Source: Rhabdornis inornatus (taxonomy: Eukaryota; Chordata; Aves; Passeriformes; Rhabdornithidae). Taken from it: DNA of 64,000 nucleotides. This document shows, piece after piece, positions 38,601 to 48,934 of the stretch (positions within the stretch are counted from its first letter, which is position 1; every line of letters starts with the position of its first letter). The notes beneath the pieces are model-generated. The model was given only the letters and a program-made list of their open reading frames with translations, was not told the origin of the DNA and ran no database searches. The stretch covers positions 1,325,838 through 1,389,837 of the forward strand of contig VWZS01007655.1 of the NCBI GenBank assembly GCA_013397075.1. The letters are read 5' to 3'. Made by a program: the position numbers and the translations under genes.

Positions 38601-41483
38601 GCAAATCCATGTATTTGCTATTCCTTATGTAATTGTATAATTTATTTTGTGTGTGTGTGTGTGTACATAAGTGTGTGTATATATGTCTTTTAACAGGTTA
38701 AAATGAACAAGATACTTTTTTATCTAGACATTGACTAGAATAAAGTGCTCATATGTTGGACCTTTTTTTGTTTTGTTTTGTTTAGAATTGTTATTTATCT
38801 TTACGGGCAAATAATACAAGGAAGAAAGACCACGACCAAACTCCTACGTAAGCAAATTATTAATGTAAGTTTGGCTTTCAGCTGTACTTTTAGTATAATT
38901 TGGCTTCTATGTTGATTGTCTCATCCAGCTTCGTGGGGCTGTAACCTGTTTTCCCTGTAACTGTGCAAAGGAGGGTGGGAGCCCTTCCCCATGGGATTTG
39001 CAGGGAAACTTAACTCACAGAATTGTAACAAAAGAATTTTATCCTCAAGATATGCTGCTGCAGCTCCCTCTGTAGACAGATTATTTTAGAGTAGAAGGAA
39101 TTATTTTGGTCACTGGTTACTTACAGTCCTTGAACTTCTCAAGGGTAATTAGTGCATTCCAGCTAATGATCCAATATGTCTTGACTACAGGCAGGGAAAG
39201 ATAAGGCGTTTCTACTCAAAAAGCTACGGAGAGAGCAAAGGGCAAGACGAAGCTCATCTGCACTGGGAGGAAGAGGCCAGCAGGTCAGTCTGACTGCTCA
39301 GCTTCTGCTCTTTAATTACTTGGTACAGTTCCATGGGGCTCCTCCAGCTGTGCGAATGCTGCTGGTTTGGGAAAAGCCTGTATTTAAAACTTCATCTAAA
39401 TGTTTATTATTTAACTCCAGACAGCAAAAGGGTGCTGTGAAAGTTCCCTATTTGTTCCAGGCTGGAATTCAACCTTATAAAGATTTAGAAAAATTCTTAC
39501 CCTCACCAGACATAATTTATGGTTATGAAACTTCAAGAACACGTTCCTAATGTTCTTGTGCAGTGATGGTCACCAAAGGATTTGGTCACACTTGAACCTT
39601 GCCTAGGCTGAGAAGGAGGCTGCCTTCCTCCCCTGGCTATATATTTCCTTAGGGGGTTATGATTTGTGGTTATTTTCTGAGGTAAAACTGAGTGCCTTGA
39701 CTTAACCCTATTTTAAATCCCTAAGGATAAATAAAGTATAATAAAGTATCAAAGTCCTTTGTCCTAAACTTTAATTTCTTTTTCAAGGCAGTCTTGCCTG
39801 CTGACCCATCAAATTAGTGTCAAAATGTGGACATGTAGGTGCTGTCTGGTGTTTTTATTTGGGTTGAGTAAAAACTCCTTGACCTAAATACTGATAGAGA
39901 AAAAGTGTTTGGTGGGTTCCACTCCTTCCTCCCAAAAAACCAAATTCCCCAGTATGACTGGCTATCATTAAAATGATTATATAAATTTAAAAAAAACAAA
40001 TATGAATAATAATTGATATTGATCTGTTGTTAACTATAAATATGTGTGTGATAATACAAATAAATATTGACTCTAAAGAGGTAAGGTGAATGGGCATTTT
40101 CTATGTGCTGGGGATTTTCAACCAACCTGTGCCCATATTGAGTGTCACAAATGGGACTCCTGAGAGGGAAATTTGGTCACCTACCAAGTGTAGATGTTCT
40201 TGTAGTTGTTAAGGTCAGATTTCAGCAGGAGATGCCAGAATGATCTCATTATGGATTTAGTAGAAAGGCCATCTCCCTGAGACGAGGGAGATGAGAAGTG
40301 CTGACCATACAGTCACAGCTGGAAGCCAGAGCATGGACTACTGATGTCAAATACTGTTTTTCAGAGAAGCTCCTCTTCATACCACCCATCCAGGCAACCT
40401 GCCCAGGAGGTGCCAGACTACCTAGAAAGGGAATTTGAGAGAAACCAAAATACATCCTACAATGAGGTGAGATGGTCAAAAGAGGGAAATGTGGATTCCC
40501 CTATACACAATCTGTGGTGTGACACAGGTGATGGGTGTGTGTGTGTATCAAAGTCCTGTGTGCATGGAAATAACTTTAAAGATTAACTTGAACAGATATA
40601 AAAATGTGATCAGAATAGCTACTGAACACTCATAAACACAAACCTGCTCAAGACTTGGAGAGTATGGTTTTGTTACAGATAACTGGTATCTTTTTCAAAT
40701 ACAAGATAAGACACATGGGGAGGAAATCATGACCTAAACCTGCTTGTGAAATTTGTTTTCAGCATCCCTTTTCTGCTGAGATCTCAAGCAGCGGTGACTA
40801 TCTACCAGGTAAGCAACTAAGATGAAACACAGGAAGCTCTTAAAAATTCAGCTCGGTAAAAATGTTTGACGTGCAGCCACAGCATGTGACAGCTGCATGT
40901 CGGGGGACAGCGTTTTAGCATCTTGTGTAAAGAGAAAAAATGACTGGGCTTGTGGGGTGAATATTTTCTATAGGTTGTGCTTTTCGGTAGCCTGTTCTGG
41001 TGTTGGTGGTGACTTCTAAAGACTGACCACCAGCTTCTGTGTACTAGAGAGCAAAATTCCTGGGTAAATGAGCCATTTTGTCTTATGGGAGCACCCAACA
41101 GACAGGCAGGAACTTTAAATCGCTTTAGAAACAGACATCACATCTGAATTTTAGAAGAGGTTATTAATGCCGTACAGTCCCTAGAGCACCATCATGCTCA
41201 GAAGAAAACAAAGCTATGGGATCTCGCGTGGTAGTTTGAACTTCCATGTACCTTCACCCCAAAAAACTTGGCAGATGAGATCCCTAAAGAGCACGGGGCG
41301 TTCTGCTGGGGGTGGCTGTCCCCCAGAGCGCAGCTGACGCTGTTTGCCTTGTGCCGAGCAGGGTGGGAGCCCGCCCCGCCCGGCCGCAGCCCCGGCGCGT
41401 CCCGGGCCGTGGCGCTCGCCCTGCGCGCCAGGGAAGCCGCGCTGCAGGAGGACAGCGATGACAGCGGAGCATTTCAGCCCTGA
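26612..41483 (+). CDS. TMC5: Transmembrane channel-like protein 5
   Basis: A second TMC family membrane protein with about ten membrane passes; its transported substrate is not established. Twenty-two coding exons splice in one frame to 870 codons plus TGA (2613 nt). The signature CWETLVGQDIYRL sits at residues 532-544. Other TMC5-like landmarks are the N-terminal NEAFENPDYH, the motif KTLKIIGAEFGTSVLSYF, FTGLELFTGAGYF, YNMQLAYIFTVG and EKAVKLKQKNL. The start ATG at 26612 opens MSYYHNEAFENPDYH; human TMC5 opens similarly (MSAYYRNN...DPDYPDY) but then carries a long DYPG-type repeat region, absent here, which accounts for most of the length difference (human about 1006). The C-terminal tail is Arg/Ser-rich and ends in an extremely GC-rich exon. 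The gene converges on GDE1 and diverges from TMC7. Confidence 0.94.
27238..27422 (+). CDS. TMC5: TMC5 exon 2
   Basis: 185 nt; Ser/Gly/Tyr-rich hydrophilic N-terminal region with SLHDSYGEHRGREQNYPVA. Acceptor ACACAG and donor GTATGT. Confidence 0.88.
27787..27891 (+). CDS. TMC5: TMC5 exon 3
   Basis: 105 nt; encodes acidic and aromatic residues such as FEPEPELTYTPHSTFHLLDY. Borders are AATAG and GTAAGG. Confidence 0.88.
28494..28583 (+). CDS. TMC5: TMC5 exon 4
   Basis: 90 nt; encodes FIRRRNRRPPDEIFTSSSMF. Acceptor TTTAG and donor GTAAGG; keeps phase 1. Confidence 0.88.
29334..29433 (+). CDS. TMC5: TMC5 exon 5
   Basis: 100 nt; encodes LVGSLASMSTKERIKVIQKM then PETMRKKREIR, matching human LIASLIPMTSRDRIKAIRNQ. 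Start of the conserved cytoplasmic region. Confidence 0.92.
30016..30106 (+). CDS. TMC5: TMC5 exon 6
   Basis: 91 nt; Lys-rich then Cys-containing segment ARPSCCTQCLQGAAV, matching the human LNCCIQCLNS region. Confidence 0.92.
30427..30675 (+). CDS. TMC5: TMC5 exon 7, first membrane helix
   Basis: 249 nt; encodes WHKTLKIIGAEFGTSVLSYF and a hydrophobic helix ending FITIPQFLA, then LSFTGLELFTGA. Strong match to mammalian TMC5. Confidence 0.95.
30814..30965 (+). CDS. TMC5: TMC5 exon 8, second helix
   Basis: 152 nt; encodes YYGFYTNATISKIENGPSYN (an NAT sequon in the loop) and MQLAYIFTVGIYFVICFLIL. Confidence 0.95.
31484..31628 (+). CDS. TMC5: TMC5 exon 9, cytoplasmic linker
   Basis: 145 nt; encodes SASKLLCAWDFNITNEKAVK and LKQKNLHTQIK. 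The CAWDF core is a TMC hallmark shared with TMC7 (AGWDF). Confidence 0.95.
32170..32325 (+). CDS. TMC5: TMC5 exon 10
   Basis: 156 nt in phase 0; encodes EGLSEVNKEVLNFSAMERVL and a helix ending GVYFLSINNLE. Donor GTAAGG. Confidence 0.93.
32879..33045 (+). CDS. TMC5: TMC5 exon 11
   Basis: 167 nt; encodes AAMLVLPVIVSILNTLIPFF and HLEKFQTPGQHIYVTITR. Positionally equivalent to TMC7 exon 6950-7107, with the same exit phase. Confidence 0.94.
33689..33767 (+). CDS. TMC5: TMC5 exon 12
   Basis: 79 nt; encodes NIILKISIVGILCYYWLNVV, close to human NIFLKISIIGILCYYWLN. Confidence 0.95.
34143..34240 (+). CDS. TMC5: TMC5 exon 13 with TMC signature
   Basis: 98 nt; encodes CWETLVGQDIYRLVLVDFIF and GSFFGEFLRR. 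Perfect agreement with the TMC family signature CWET.VGQ..Y.L. Confidence 0.97.
35920..36015 (+). CDS. TMC5: TMC5 exon 14
   Basis: 96 nt; encodes LGLPEFDIGRNVLDLIYAQT. Ends TG at the Trp codon completed by the next exon. Confidence 0.94.
36608..36683 (+). CDS. TMC5: TMC5 exon 15
   Basis: 76 nt; encodes IGILFSPLLPGIQMIAFFIV and FFVKK. FSPLLP is conserved with TMC7, where both exons are fused. Confidence 0.94.
37251..37384 (+). CDS. TMC5: TMC5 exon 16
   Basis: 134 nt; encodes NCQPPRKVWRTSQMMTSFIF and a helix ending VIGVTVWR. Matches human NFQPPSKAWRASQMMTFFIF. Confidence 0.95.
38214..38387 (+). CDS. TMC5: TMC5 exon 17
   Basis: 174 nt; encodes LKPSEGCGPFRGLSSMY and the helix LITSELFFFILSSFVL. 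Matches human LKPSADCGPFRGLPL. Confidence 0.94.
38649..38664 (+). repeat. (GT)8 microsatellite
   Basis: Sixteen bases of perfect GT repeat within a TMC5 intron, followed by further imperfect GT/AT repeats. Confidence 0.95.
38786..38864 (+). CDS. TMC5: TMC5 exon 18
   Basis: 79 nt; encodes IVIYLYGQIIQGRKTTTKLL. Same length as TMC7 exon 2530-2608. Confidence 0.94.
39191..39283 (+). CDS. TMC5: TMC5 exon 19, basic tail
   Basis: 93 nt; encodes AGKDKAFLLKKLRREQRARR then SSSALGGRGQQ. Matches human EGKDKMFLIEKL at its start. Confidence 0.92.
40365..40466 (+). CDS. TMC5: TMC5 exon 20, tail
   Basis: 102 nt in phase 0; encodes PSRQPAQEVPDYLEREFERN. Supported by acceptor TTTTTCAG, donor GTGAGA and the open phase; little similarity to mammalian tails. 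Confidence 0.82.
40763..40808 (+). CDS. TMC5: TMC5 exon 21, tail
   Basis: 46 nt; encodes HPFSAEISSSGDYLP. Acceptor TTTTCAG and donor GTAAGC fit the phases on both sides. Confidence 0.78.
41362..41483 (+). CDS. TMC5: TMC5 last coding exon
   Basis: 122 nt to TGA at 41481-41483; encodes GWEPAPPGRSPGASRAVALA and ends QEDSDDSGAFQP. About 78% GC by hand count, in AT-rich surroundings. Acceptor GAGCAG; the frame joins exon 21 correctly. The tail is not recognisable in mammals, so this end is less certain than the core. Confidence 0.7.
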
Positions 41484-41798
41484 GCAGGCACGGTCAGCAC
41501 CGAGTGAAGGCATTGTCCGCAGAAACCAATACTCTCCTGTACTAATGACTAGAAGAATTACTCAAATCTCTTTTTTACATCTAAATGGAAGAAAAAATAG
41601 AAGAACAGATTCAAAATGTGTCGGGACTTCATTTTTTTACTGTGATAGGGAATATCCAGGTGTTGGGGTTGTTTTGCAGCACTGGTATTTGGTGACAGCC
41701 TTCCCCCAGGACTGGCATCGCCTCGATGCAGTAAGGCTCCCTCCACAGCTGACCACATGTTGTTGACTAAATACAAGGAAACTTATGTCTAACTGCAA

Positions 41799-41804
41799 AT
41801 AAAA
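41799..41804 (+). other. TMC5: Poly(A) signal of TMC5
   Basis: AATAAA about 315 bases after the TMC5 stop codon, followed by AT-rich DNA. Confidence 0.7.
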
Positions 41805-42101
41805 GTTCTATTTAAAAATATTTTTCTAACACTTATATTTTTAAAACAGCTTTTATCTGATCTAAACCAAACCTGGAAGTATTGGTCAAATAAACAGAGA
41901 TATATTAAAGTGCATTTTTTTTTATGACTGAGACATTGTAATGGCTATGAAATAGCTTGTGTGAACTGGTTTTGTTTTTCTGAGCCATTTTTACAGTTTA
42001 TTACAGTCACTTAAAAGCAGCTTTGATGAAACCATCAGAACTAAGAGTGACTACTTATCAGATTATCATCTGTGTAAAACTATTGCTTGTCAACTCAAAG
42101 T

Positions 42102-42458
42102 TTACAAATCTTTTCCTATAAAGGATTGATTGGAAGTAACACAACTAAGATTTCTTCTTTTTATCATACATGACTGTGAGATTTGATGCAGCTTCTTTTT
42201 ATTCAAGGCCACAACTTTGCCATCACTGTGATAATTTGTTTTGTTTAGCTCATCTTCTACTAGTGTCTGTTTTTTTCCTCCCTTATTGCTCTGGAAGGCA
42301 CATCTTTTCCTCTTGCTCATAATTAAGGCTAAAGACAACCCAAACCCAGTCACCACAGGTACAGAAAAAAGGACAGACTTTACACACAACGCAAGAGCAG
42401 AGTTTTTACTGTTTCCCTGCATATACAGCTGTGGAGCCTGGCTGTGGGCATTGGGCAT
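42102..42458 (-). other. Open frame with membrane segment in GDE1 3' region
   Basis: A 118-codon frame on the minus strand. It has one strongly hydrophobic stretch (VLFSVPVVTGFGLSLALI), followed by SKRKR and a Lys-rich hydrophilic tail to a stop. I do not recognise a family. It lies between the GDE1 stop and the TMC5 poly(A) site. It may be chance, part of a long GDE1 3' UTR, or an exon of an unannotated small membrane protein. Confidence 0.3.
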
Positions 42459-42899
42459 GGACCTGGTGTTTGCCCTGAGGATGGTGACTCAGCAGTGCCA
42501 GAAACTCAAGCAGCAGGAACAGCTGGACCTCAGGAGCAAGGCCCTTTGCCATGAAGAGTCATTTGCCCTTCAGTGGCCATGTAGAGAGCCCCTGTTGGGC
42601 TCAGCAGTAACAGCAGAAGGCCACAGGTCTCAGGAAGGGGCAGGACAGGATCTGGACATAAACCTACACATTCTATAGGATGTGCACAGGAGGCTGAGAT
42701 TGCTGCTTCTGCAGTGCAGGGGGGTGAGTGAACAAATGGAAGAGGCTCTTGTCATCCTGACAGGAAAAAGCACCTCCTTCGTGCTTCTTTGTGCCTGGAT
42801 GGAACTCAGGATACCAACAAAAAATCCATCCCCACTGGCAGGTCATAGCATGAATCGGTGGTATTCCAGAACTTTGGATTTACCCTAACTGGGACAATC

Positions 42900-43850
42900 T
42901 GCACTAATTCTGACATTTTATATCAATGACCTTCTGTACAGCTAATAAAGAACACTTCCCCATGAGTTCTCAGAGACTTCTTTATTGTAACTGCAGACTC
43001 TTTGGAGTTCAAGTTAAATCTGGATTATAGTTTCCATATCCCTCTGAGTGCCCTCCAATCATGCAACCAAAGGCAAACTTAAAAAGACATTTCAGCTCCA
43101 TTTGTTCTACTGCTACTAGCATGCAATATGTAGCTTTCTCTTAAAAATAAATACATTCATGTGCTGTGTCATTTCTTCATTAGAAGAAACAATTTCCTAT
43201 CCTCCCTTGATTCTCTTAAAAGATCTGGAAGATAAGAAGCTACTCAAGTTTTATTTGTTAATTCCCATAACCTCCACATCACATATGGAAAGTTGGCTTC
43301 TTCCTCCTCATCAGGATTCAGCACAGCCATCTTTCTATGCAGGGCAAGGAAATATACTCATCTTCTATTTTGGCACCATTACATCATTATTTCCAGTTTC
43401 TGTTTTAAAACAGTAATGTAAATGATTTTAAGGTGCTATAAATCAACCTCAAATTAGTATACACTTGTAGAACATGCTGTTAAAATTACTGATGTCAAGT
43501 TATTATTTGAAATTTTGACACCAAAATTGCTGATAAAAATTTAGAACCAAAATTTAAACAAAGCCAAGGAATAGCCAGAGAATTATAAAGCCACCTGCAT
43601 AGACAAGGTATGGCCCAAGGGGGTTGTCAAATCTGATTCTTTCACATTACAGTGATTTCCTCAGACTTCGTGTGGCTGCACCACAACTTTGGCCAGTGCA
43701 CCAGAGGGCTCCTGCATTTGAGATCGTGACCACAGGCAGAAGCCAACTGCTGCTCTGTCTTTCCCAGAGCTCTCCTCAGCATCCATCAGCACTGCTGGAT
43801 GCCCTCATGGCTGCAGACCTGGCTCTGGAGGGCAGTGTGGTGGGGCAGGG
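42900..43850 (-). other. GDE1: GDE1 3' untranslated region
   Basis: Sequence between the GDE1 stop codon and the first candidate poly(A) signal. AT-rich, with no convincing coding exon. Confidence 0.5.
42981..42986 (-). other. GDE1: Candidate poly(A) signal of GDE1
   Basis: TTTATT on the plus strand (AATAAA on minus), about 870 bases after the GDE1 stop. Further copies at 42198-42203 and 41997-42002 could give longer transcripts approaching the TMC5 3' end. Confidence 0.5.
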
Positions 43851-43998
43851 TCAGTAGTGAGGGTCACAGTCCTCCAGCAGGCTGTCGGTGATGTAGCTGC
43901 AGTCAAGGACACTTTCGTAGTAGCTTTTCTCTGCAAACGTGTTCACTGTCCAGGCAACCACTCGAATTCCTCTGGAAGACCAGTGCCTCACATAATCC
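43851..43998 (-). CDS. GDE1: GDE1 exon 6
   Basis: 148 nt; encodes GIRVVAWTVNTFAEKSYYES and ends LLEDCDPHY plus TGA. Matches human IQVVGWTVNTFDEKNYYES. Confidence 0.96.
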
Positions 43999-46900
43999 CT
44001 GCAAGGAACAGACACCTTGAGAGAAGCCTGACACTACACAGAGTTAAGGCAAACAGTGCTGAGGCTACAGCTGAGTTTTGGTCTTGCATCAGCATCACAT
44101 CAAGGGACAATAGTGTGTCACCTCCTGCAACATAATCTTTTAGTGTTTTCTTATTGTAAACAGGCAAAAGCAACAAACACTTTTTCTCTTTGAGATTAAA
44201 CAGAATTAAAACTCTAACAGAAGGAAAAAATTCAGATAAAAAAGACAGAGGCTTAAAATAATAAAACAGCGTGGAGTAAAGAAATTATCAAGACACCTTA
44301 TCCAACACTAAATGGAACGTTTTGATAAGCACATACTGTGTTAACTCCACTCTATATACTAATAAAAGAGTATCTCCTGATATATGAGCAAACTTTAACA
44401 CTTACTGTGAAACGAAATTTTTCTGTATGAGGAAAGCTGAAACCCCACACAATCGCCACAAGAAACTGTGTAGGCTCCAGTCTAGGATGACATCCAGCAC
44501 CATGTACAAGAAATGCTTCCAGAAGGAATTGAATCGGGGTGTCCCATCTCCCAGGTGACTCAGCTGCCAGGGCCTGTGTGTCAGTGCTGTCACTACATTT
44601 CTGTCAGCTTGTCTCATCTGGAGGACCAAAGAGAAAAGACTGTAATTCATCCAAAAGCCCAGCTGCATTAAATACAATTTTTGAGAGATTAGATACAAAG
44701 TCCTAGCTTGCATTTGCAACTCTACCAGAATCCTTCTGCCCTTCCCCTCCAGATCTTTTTGTAACTCTTTCAGAAAGATGTTTATGATATTTTATAGGGT
44801 TTTTTTCTTCAAATCATACTGAATAAGCACCAGCTCTTATGTTAAGAAAATTACATAGCAGTCATGCAATGTATATAATGAGAAAAAAGTAAGTAGTCTT
44901 GGTAGTAAGAATGAGGAAAGAGTTTTAGGAGTCATCTAGAGTAAGAGGTTTATTTAGCAGGTACCTTGCACGCAGATACCTGGCCAGACACCAACTAGAA
45001 GAGCAATGCACATCTGTCTGCACTGCTTTTAGAAGGGAGGGAATTGCTGTAGATTCCTATTTGCATCTAATGAGTAGAGCAATCTAATAAGATTATCCAT
45101 TATGCTTCATTTGTTTTTAAAAGCCTTAGGAATTTGAACAGCCCAAAAGTAACCTGGAACTGGGAGTTTAATACCATGCTGAAATTCCCAGACAGGACTA
45201 AAAAAATTAAAAATTAACTTTTAGGAAACATCACCTTATAAACAACATCTGGCATGAAAGAACAGACTATGCTGCTGTTATACAACTGTGGAAATTCTTG
45301 GTAGAGTTGTTTCAGGGCATCAACTGCCTGCAATTAGAGACACACAGAAATGTTTTACATACACTCATATTTAATTTACACTGCAAAGTCATTTTAGAAC
45401 AATCTTAAAAATCGCTCCCTGTTGTGTTGCAAGATTGAAATAGAAAGGGAGAAGAAGAAAAACAGCATCTTGTTTATAGCATTAACACAGAAATGACATT
45501 TTGGTTTTTTGCAAAAGAATTTCTGTTCATTACTCTATTTACAACGAGTAGGATTCTCAGTGTTTGAAATACCCTTAAATATGTTTTGGATATAATTTCT
45601 TAGTACTACCTAGGCTTTAGTTCAAGAGGAAAATCATTTATTCCTATAGTTTGCTAGGCTAAAGAAAAAATGTTATTGAGGGATCATTTGCATCTGCCTT
45701 CAGTAATGCACATTGCAGACCCCTCGTTGGAAGCTGAAGATGAGATTCTGACTCCCCTCAGGAGAGCACAGCAGGAATTCTCTTTGCTCTGTTTTACAGC
45801 AGTGCTGTGAGCTGAGTGCAACACTTGCACAAGCCTTGTGCCAATTTTAAGTTGCAGCTTCCCAGGACAGCTTTGGGTGACATGATTAGCAGACCTGGGC
45901 TCATGTTAAAGAAGGGACTGTACCACAGGGACCAGTTTGAGACCAACACAACAGCAGGTCAGAAACCCAAAGAAGGGGTGAAGGGAGGTGTCATGCTGCA
46001 GTGAGCAGTACCTGATTTGCATGGCCTTTGACATCAAAGTAGATTGTAAGATTGTGATGCATAGACTCCACAACAGCTTCTCTCAGAGTTGGTACCTTTT
46101 CATCTGGGAATTGGCTCCTGTAGAAACAGAGAACTCATTGGAATGCAGTCAACACACACAGGCACACACATGGACCTGCATATCACCAACTACACAGGAC
46201 TGATCCAAGCACAGCTTGCTGCTGCACTGGTACTGGAGGTGGGATCCAGTGTCCCACCCCAAAACACCAACCCCAGTTCTTCACTTCCTTCCCCAACTCC
46301 CATAAGCAAGATTTCAGTCCCAACTGCTGCCTTCCTCCTGCTCCTAATGCACTCCCCAGCCCTGAGCCAGAAATGCAGATCCTGGCAGAACAGGGAAGAC
46401 AAGCTGAGGATTCAGCAGAAGCAGCTTCACCCATCAATAAATCATTCCTGATGAGGTGACAGTTCATTCATTCCTGACAGTGAACAGCAGCTGCTCAGCA
46501 GACACTGCCTGTGGAAATTCCTGCTGTGTGGCCCAGGTGATCACTTCCCAGTGAGACAAGGAAGATAGTCCTTCTGCCACACACTCACAAGGTGGCACAT
46601 TTGCAGCTCTGGAATTCCCTAATGCAGTGTCTCATGAGCACAGAGAGTTCTTCCTCTGAAATGGGCTCACTTATGATACTGCAGAAGTTGCATTGTTATC
46701 AAATTCTTAGTAATGCATATTTTCTCCTCCATATCCCTAAGAAGGACCTAATCAGCCACTAGGATCACAGTGAGACCACCCAAAATCTGTACAGCTCCTC
46801 TTCAACAGTATAAACCTGATGTGTAGAATCCCCAAAACAGAATCAGCCAAGAAATACATGTGAATAAAATTAATCTTAGAAGTAATTCCTCTAGCCAATT

Positions 46901-48933
46901 CTGACATATCATGAAGATCCCAGCATCTTTAGTGTCCTGCAGTCAATTTAGGACAAGCTTATGTAGAGATGGACCTGCTTCACATTAGATGCCTGTGGAT
47001 TTTGTCCTTGAAAGCGAGTTTATCTTGACTCTGTTTCACTGTTCCTAATGTACTGATGGGTAAGGAGATATAGTCTCATCTGCCTCTAAAATCAAATTAG
47101 AAGTAGCATGTAGGACTAAGTTTTAAATTTAAAAAAATTTTCATCAAAATAGATTGACAGATAAATCAATAGTTTTGTTCATCAATAATTATTTTTCCAC
47201 TGTTGAAAGCATAATTTCAGAATCGTTCATTTACCGTAGCCTGTGTTTTGCAGATGGATTAAGCTTCCTGATTTCCTCAAAAGTCAGGTCCTGCAGTCTC
47301 CCAGCCCCATCAGTTGTTCTTTCAACTGTGTCATCGTGCATGAGAATGGGGACACCATCTGCACTAAATTCAAGATCCAGCTCCACACCCGTTGCTCCAT
47401 TCTCAGCTGCCTTAAAAAAAAAAAAATCGCACACACAACAGAAAAGATAGCTTTATTTGACACAGCTATAATTAGCTTGTATTTTGGTAAAAATAATAAA
47501 ATATTAATGTACTTTTCAGTAGTCTTCATCTGCAGAACAAAGCAGGTTTTATCCAAGTCATTGTTAGAGCATTCATAGATCAACTGAACCATCTAATCTA
47601 TTTCACAGCTGACACCATAATGATTCTGCCTCAGTCTCAGGATTGGAACTGTTGCAGGATAAAAATGCAGAAAATAATCCTGCTCTCTCCTTCTGATGTA
47701 ATAATCCTGGAATCCTTAAGTTACGTTATTTTCTAAAGGACAAAAGAAGCAAATGCCTACAGTTCACCTAACCTACACTTCAACAGTTAGACAACACTGT
47801 TTACCATGTGTGTACCAAGCAGAGATGGATGCAGACAAATCCCTGCTCCCCTCTGAGGAATGGCTTTATCAGAGAGCAAGAAGCAGCCAGGCTGCCTTAG
47901 AACATTTCATACACCTTCTTCCTGCCCTGGATCTTTCCCAAGAACTCTTCGGAAAAGCACTTGAGTGAAGTGCTAACACCACCAATTGCTCTGAAGGACA
48001 AATGCCCTCCTGGGAAAATGGACAATGCACCAGAAAGACAAAACCCGGGTATGCACAAGAGGTTATCTACACGTGTCTGCTACGTAAAGATTGTGCAGCT
48101 TCAGAATTTATCGGGACTAAAAGTCCTGTCTCGCATAAAGGTAAGAGATCCTAATAACAGCAACATCTCAACCTCACAGAAACTACATTCCAGAGACTGA
48201 TAATCACTATTTCTAATGATTCTTAGAAAGAGACTGTGAACCTTGGCTGTGCCTTGATGCTTTGCAGACGAGGCAGCAGTAAGTCATGGCAGGGCTGCAC
48301 ACTGTGAAGTTCTGGAACCAGATTTTCCCTAACTGTGGATTCTCATCACAGATCTTCACGGTTTAAAAAACAACCTGTTACTGAGCTGCTGTCCACTCTC
48401 CGTGTGCTGTTGCTACATCAACAAAATATTTCATTATCGCTGCACTGCTGAAATATCCATCAGCACCAAGGCTGTAACAGTTCTCCCAGGATTCAGATAT
48501 GGTCTGAAGTTCCCTTCGGGATGAAGGATCAACCACCCAAACATCTTCCAGCAGCTATCGGAAGAACAGCCGGATTTACTCACGGTAGCAGGGCTTGGTG
48601 CTGGAAGGGCGGATTATCAGACACAACCCACCAGCCCCCCAGGCTGACCTGTGCCCGCCAGCCCCGGGCCGTGCTGACCTGTCGGATGGCTCCCAGCGTG
48701 TTCTCGGGCGCGTCGTGCGCTCCGCCGCGGTGCGCGATGCGGGCGGCGGCGCCGCGGGGCCTCAGGACGCGCTGCGCGCTCTGGGGCGCCGCGGGCTCCA
48801 GGGCCAGGAGGTGCAGCGCCAGGTACAGCCCGGCCGGCAGCAGGCAGGCCAGCGCCGGGCTGCGGCTCAGCGCCAGCGCCAGCGCCATGAGCAGCGTCAG
48901 GGAGCTCAGCAGGCCCTCCCCGTGGCACAGCAT
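43851..48933 (-). CDS. GDE1: Glycerophosphodiester phosphodiesterase 1
   Basis: Membrane GDPD-family enzyme that hydrolyses glycerophosphodiesters such as glycerophosphoinositol and glycero-N-acyl ethanolamines. Six exons (48933-48679, 47410-47235, 46117-46012, 45327-45235, 44617-44406, 43998-43851) give 329 residues plus TGA, against 331 in human. The family signature is intact: HR at 68-69 in AHRGGAHDAPENTL, E95 and D97 in GVELDLEF, and H110 in LMHDD. An N-terminal hydrophobic segment (about 8-46) and a second near FLYMVLDVILDW fit membrane anchoring. The start at 48933 (MLCHGEGLL) is chosen because it aligns with the human N-terminus. An upstream in-frame ATG at 49056 would add a Pro/Gly-rich extension through the hexanucleotide repeat and is less likely. 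The gene converges with TMC5 and diverges from CCP110. Confidence 0.95.
44406..44617 (-). CDS. GDE1: GDE1 exon 5
   Basis: 212 nt; encodes MRQADRNVVTALTHRPWQLS and the hydrophobic FLYMVLDVILDWSLHSFL. Acceptor CCAG and donor GTAAGT. Confidence 0.96.
45235..45327 (-). CDS. GDE1: GDE1 exon 4
   Basis: 93 nt in phase 0; encodes LYQEFPQLYNSSIVCSFMPD. Matches human MYMEFPQLYNNSVVCSFLPE. Confidence 0.96.
46012..46117 (-). CDS. GDE1: GDE1 exon 3
   Basis: 106 nt; encodes FPDEKVPTLREAVVE and LTIYFDVKGHANQ. FDVKG is part of the GDPD barrel. Confidence 0.96.
47235..47410 (-). CDS. GDE1: GDE1 exon 2, catalytic core
   Basis: 176 nt; encodes NGATGVELDLEFSADGVPIL then MHDDTVERTTDGAGRLQDLT, holding the Glu, Asp and His of the GDPD active site. 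Its acceptor follows a poly-A/T run on the plus strand. Confidence 0.97.
48679..48933 (-). CDS. GDE1: GDE1 exon 1
   Basis: 255 nt; encodes the N-terminal hydrophobic segment LTLLMALALALSRSPALACL and the catalytic AHRGGAHDAPENTLGAIRQ. Very GC-rich; donor GTCAGC. Confidence 0.94.
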
Positions 48934-48934
48934 G

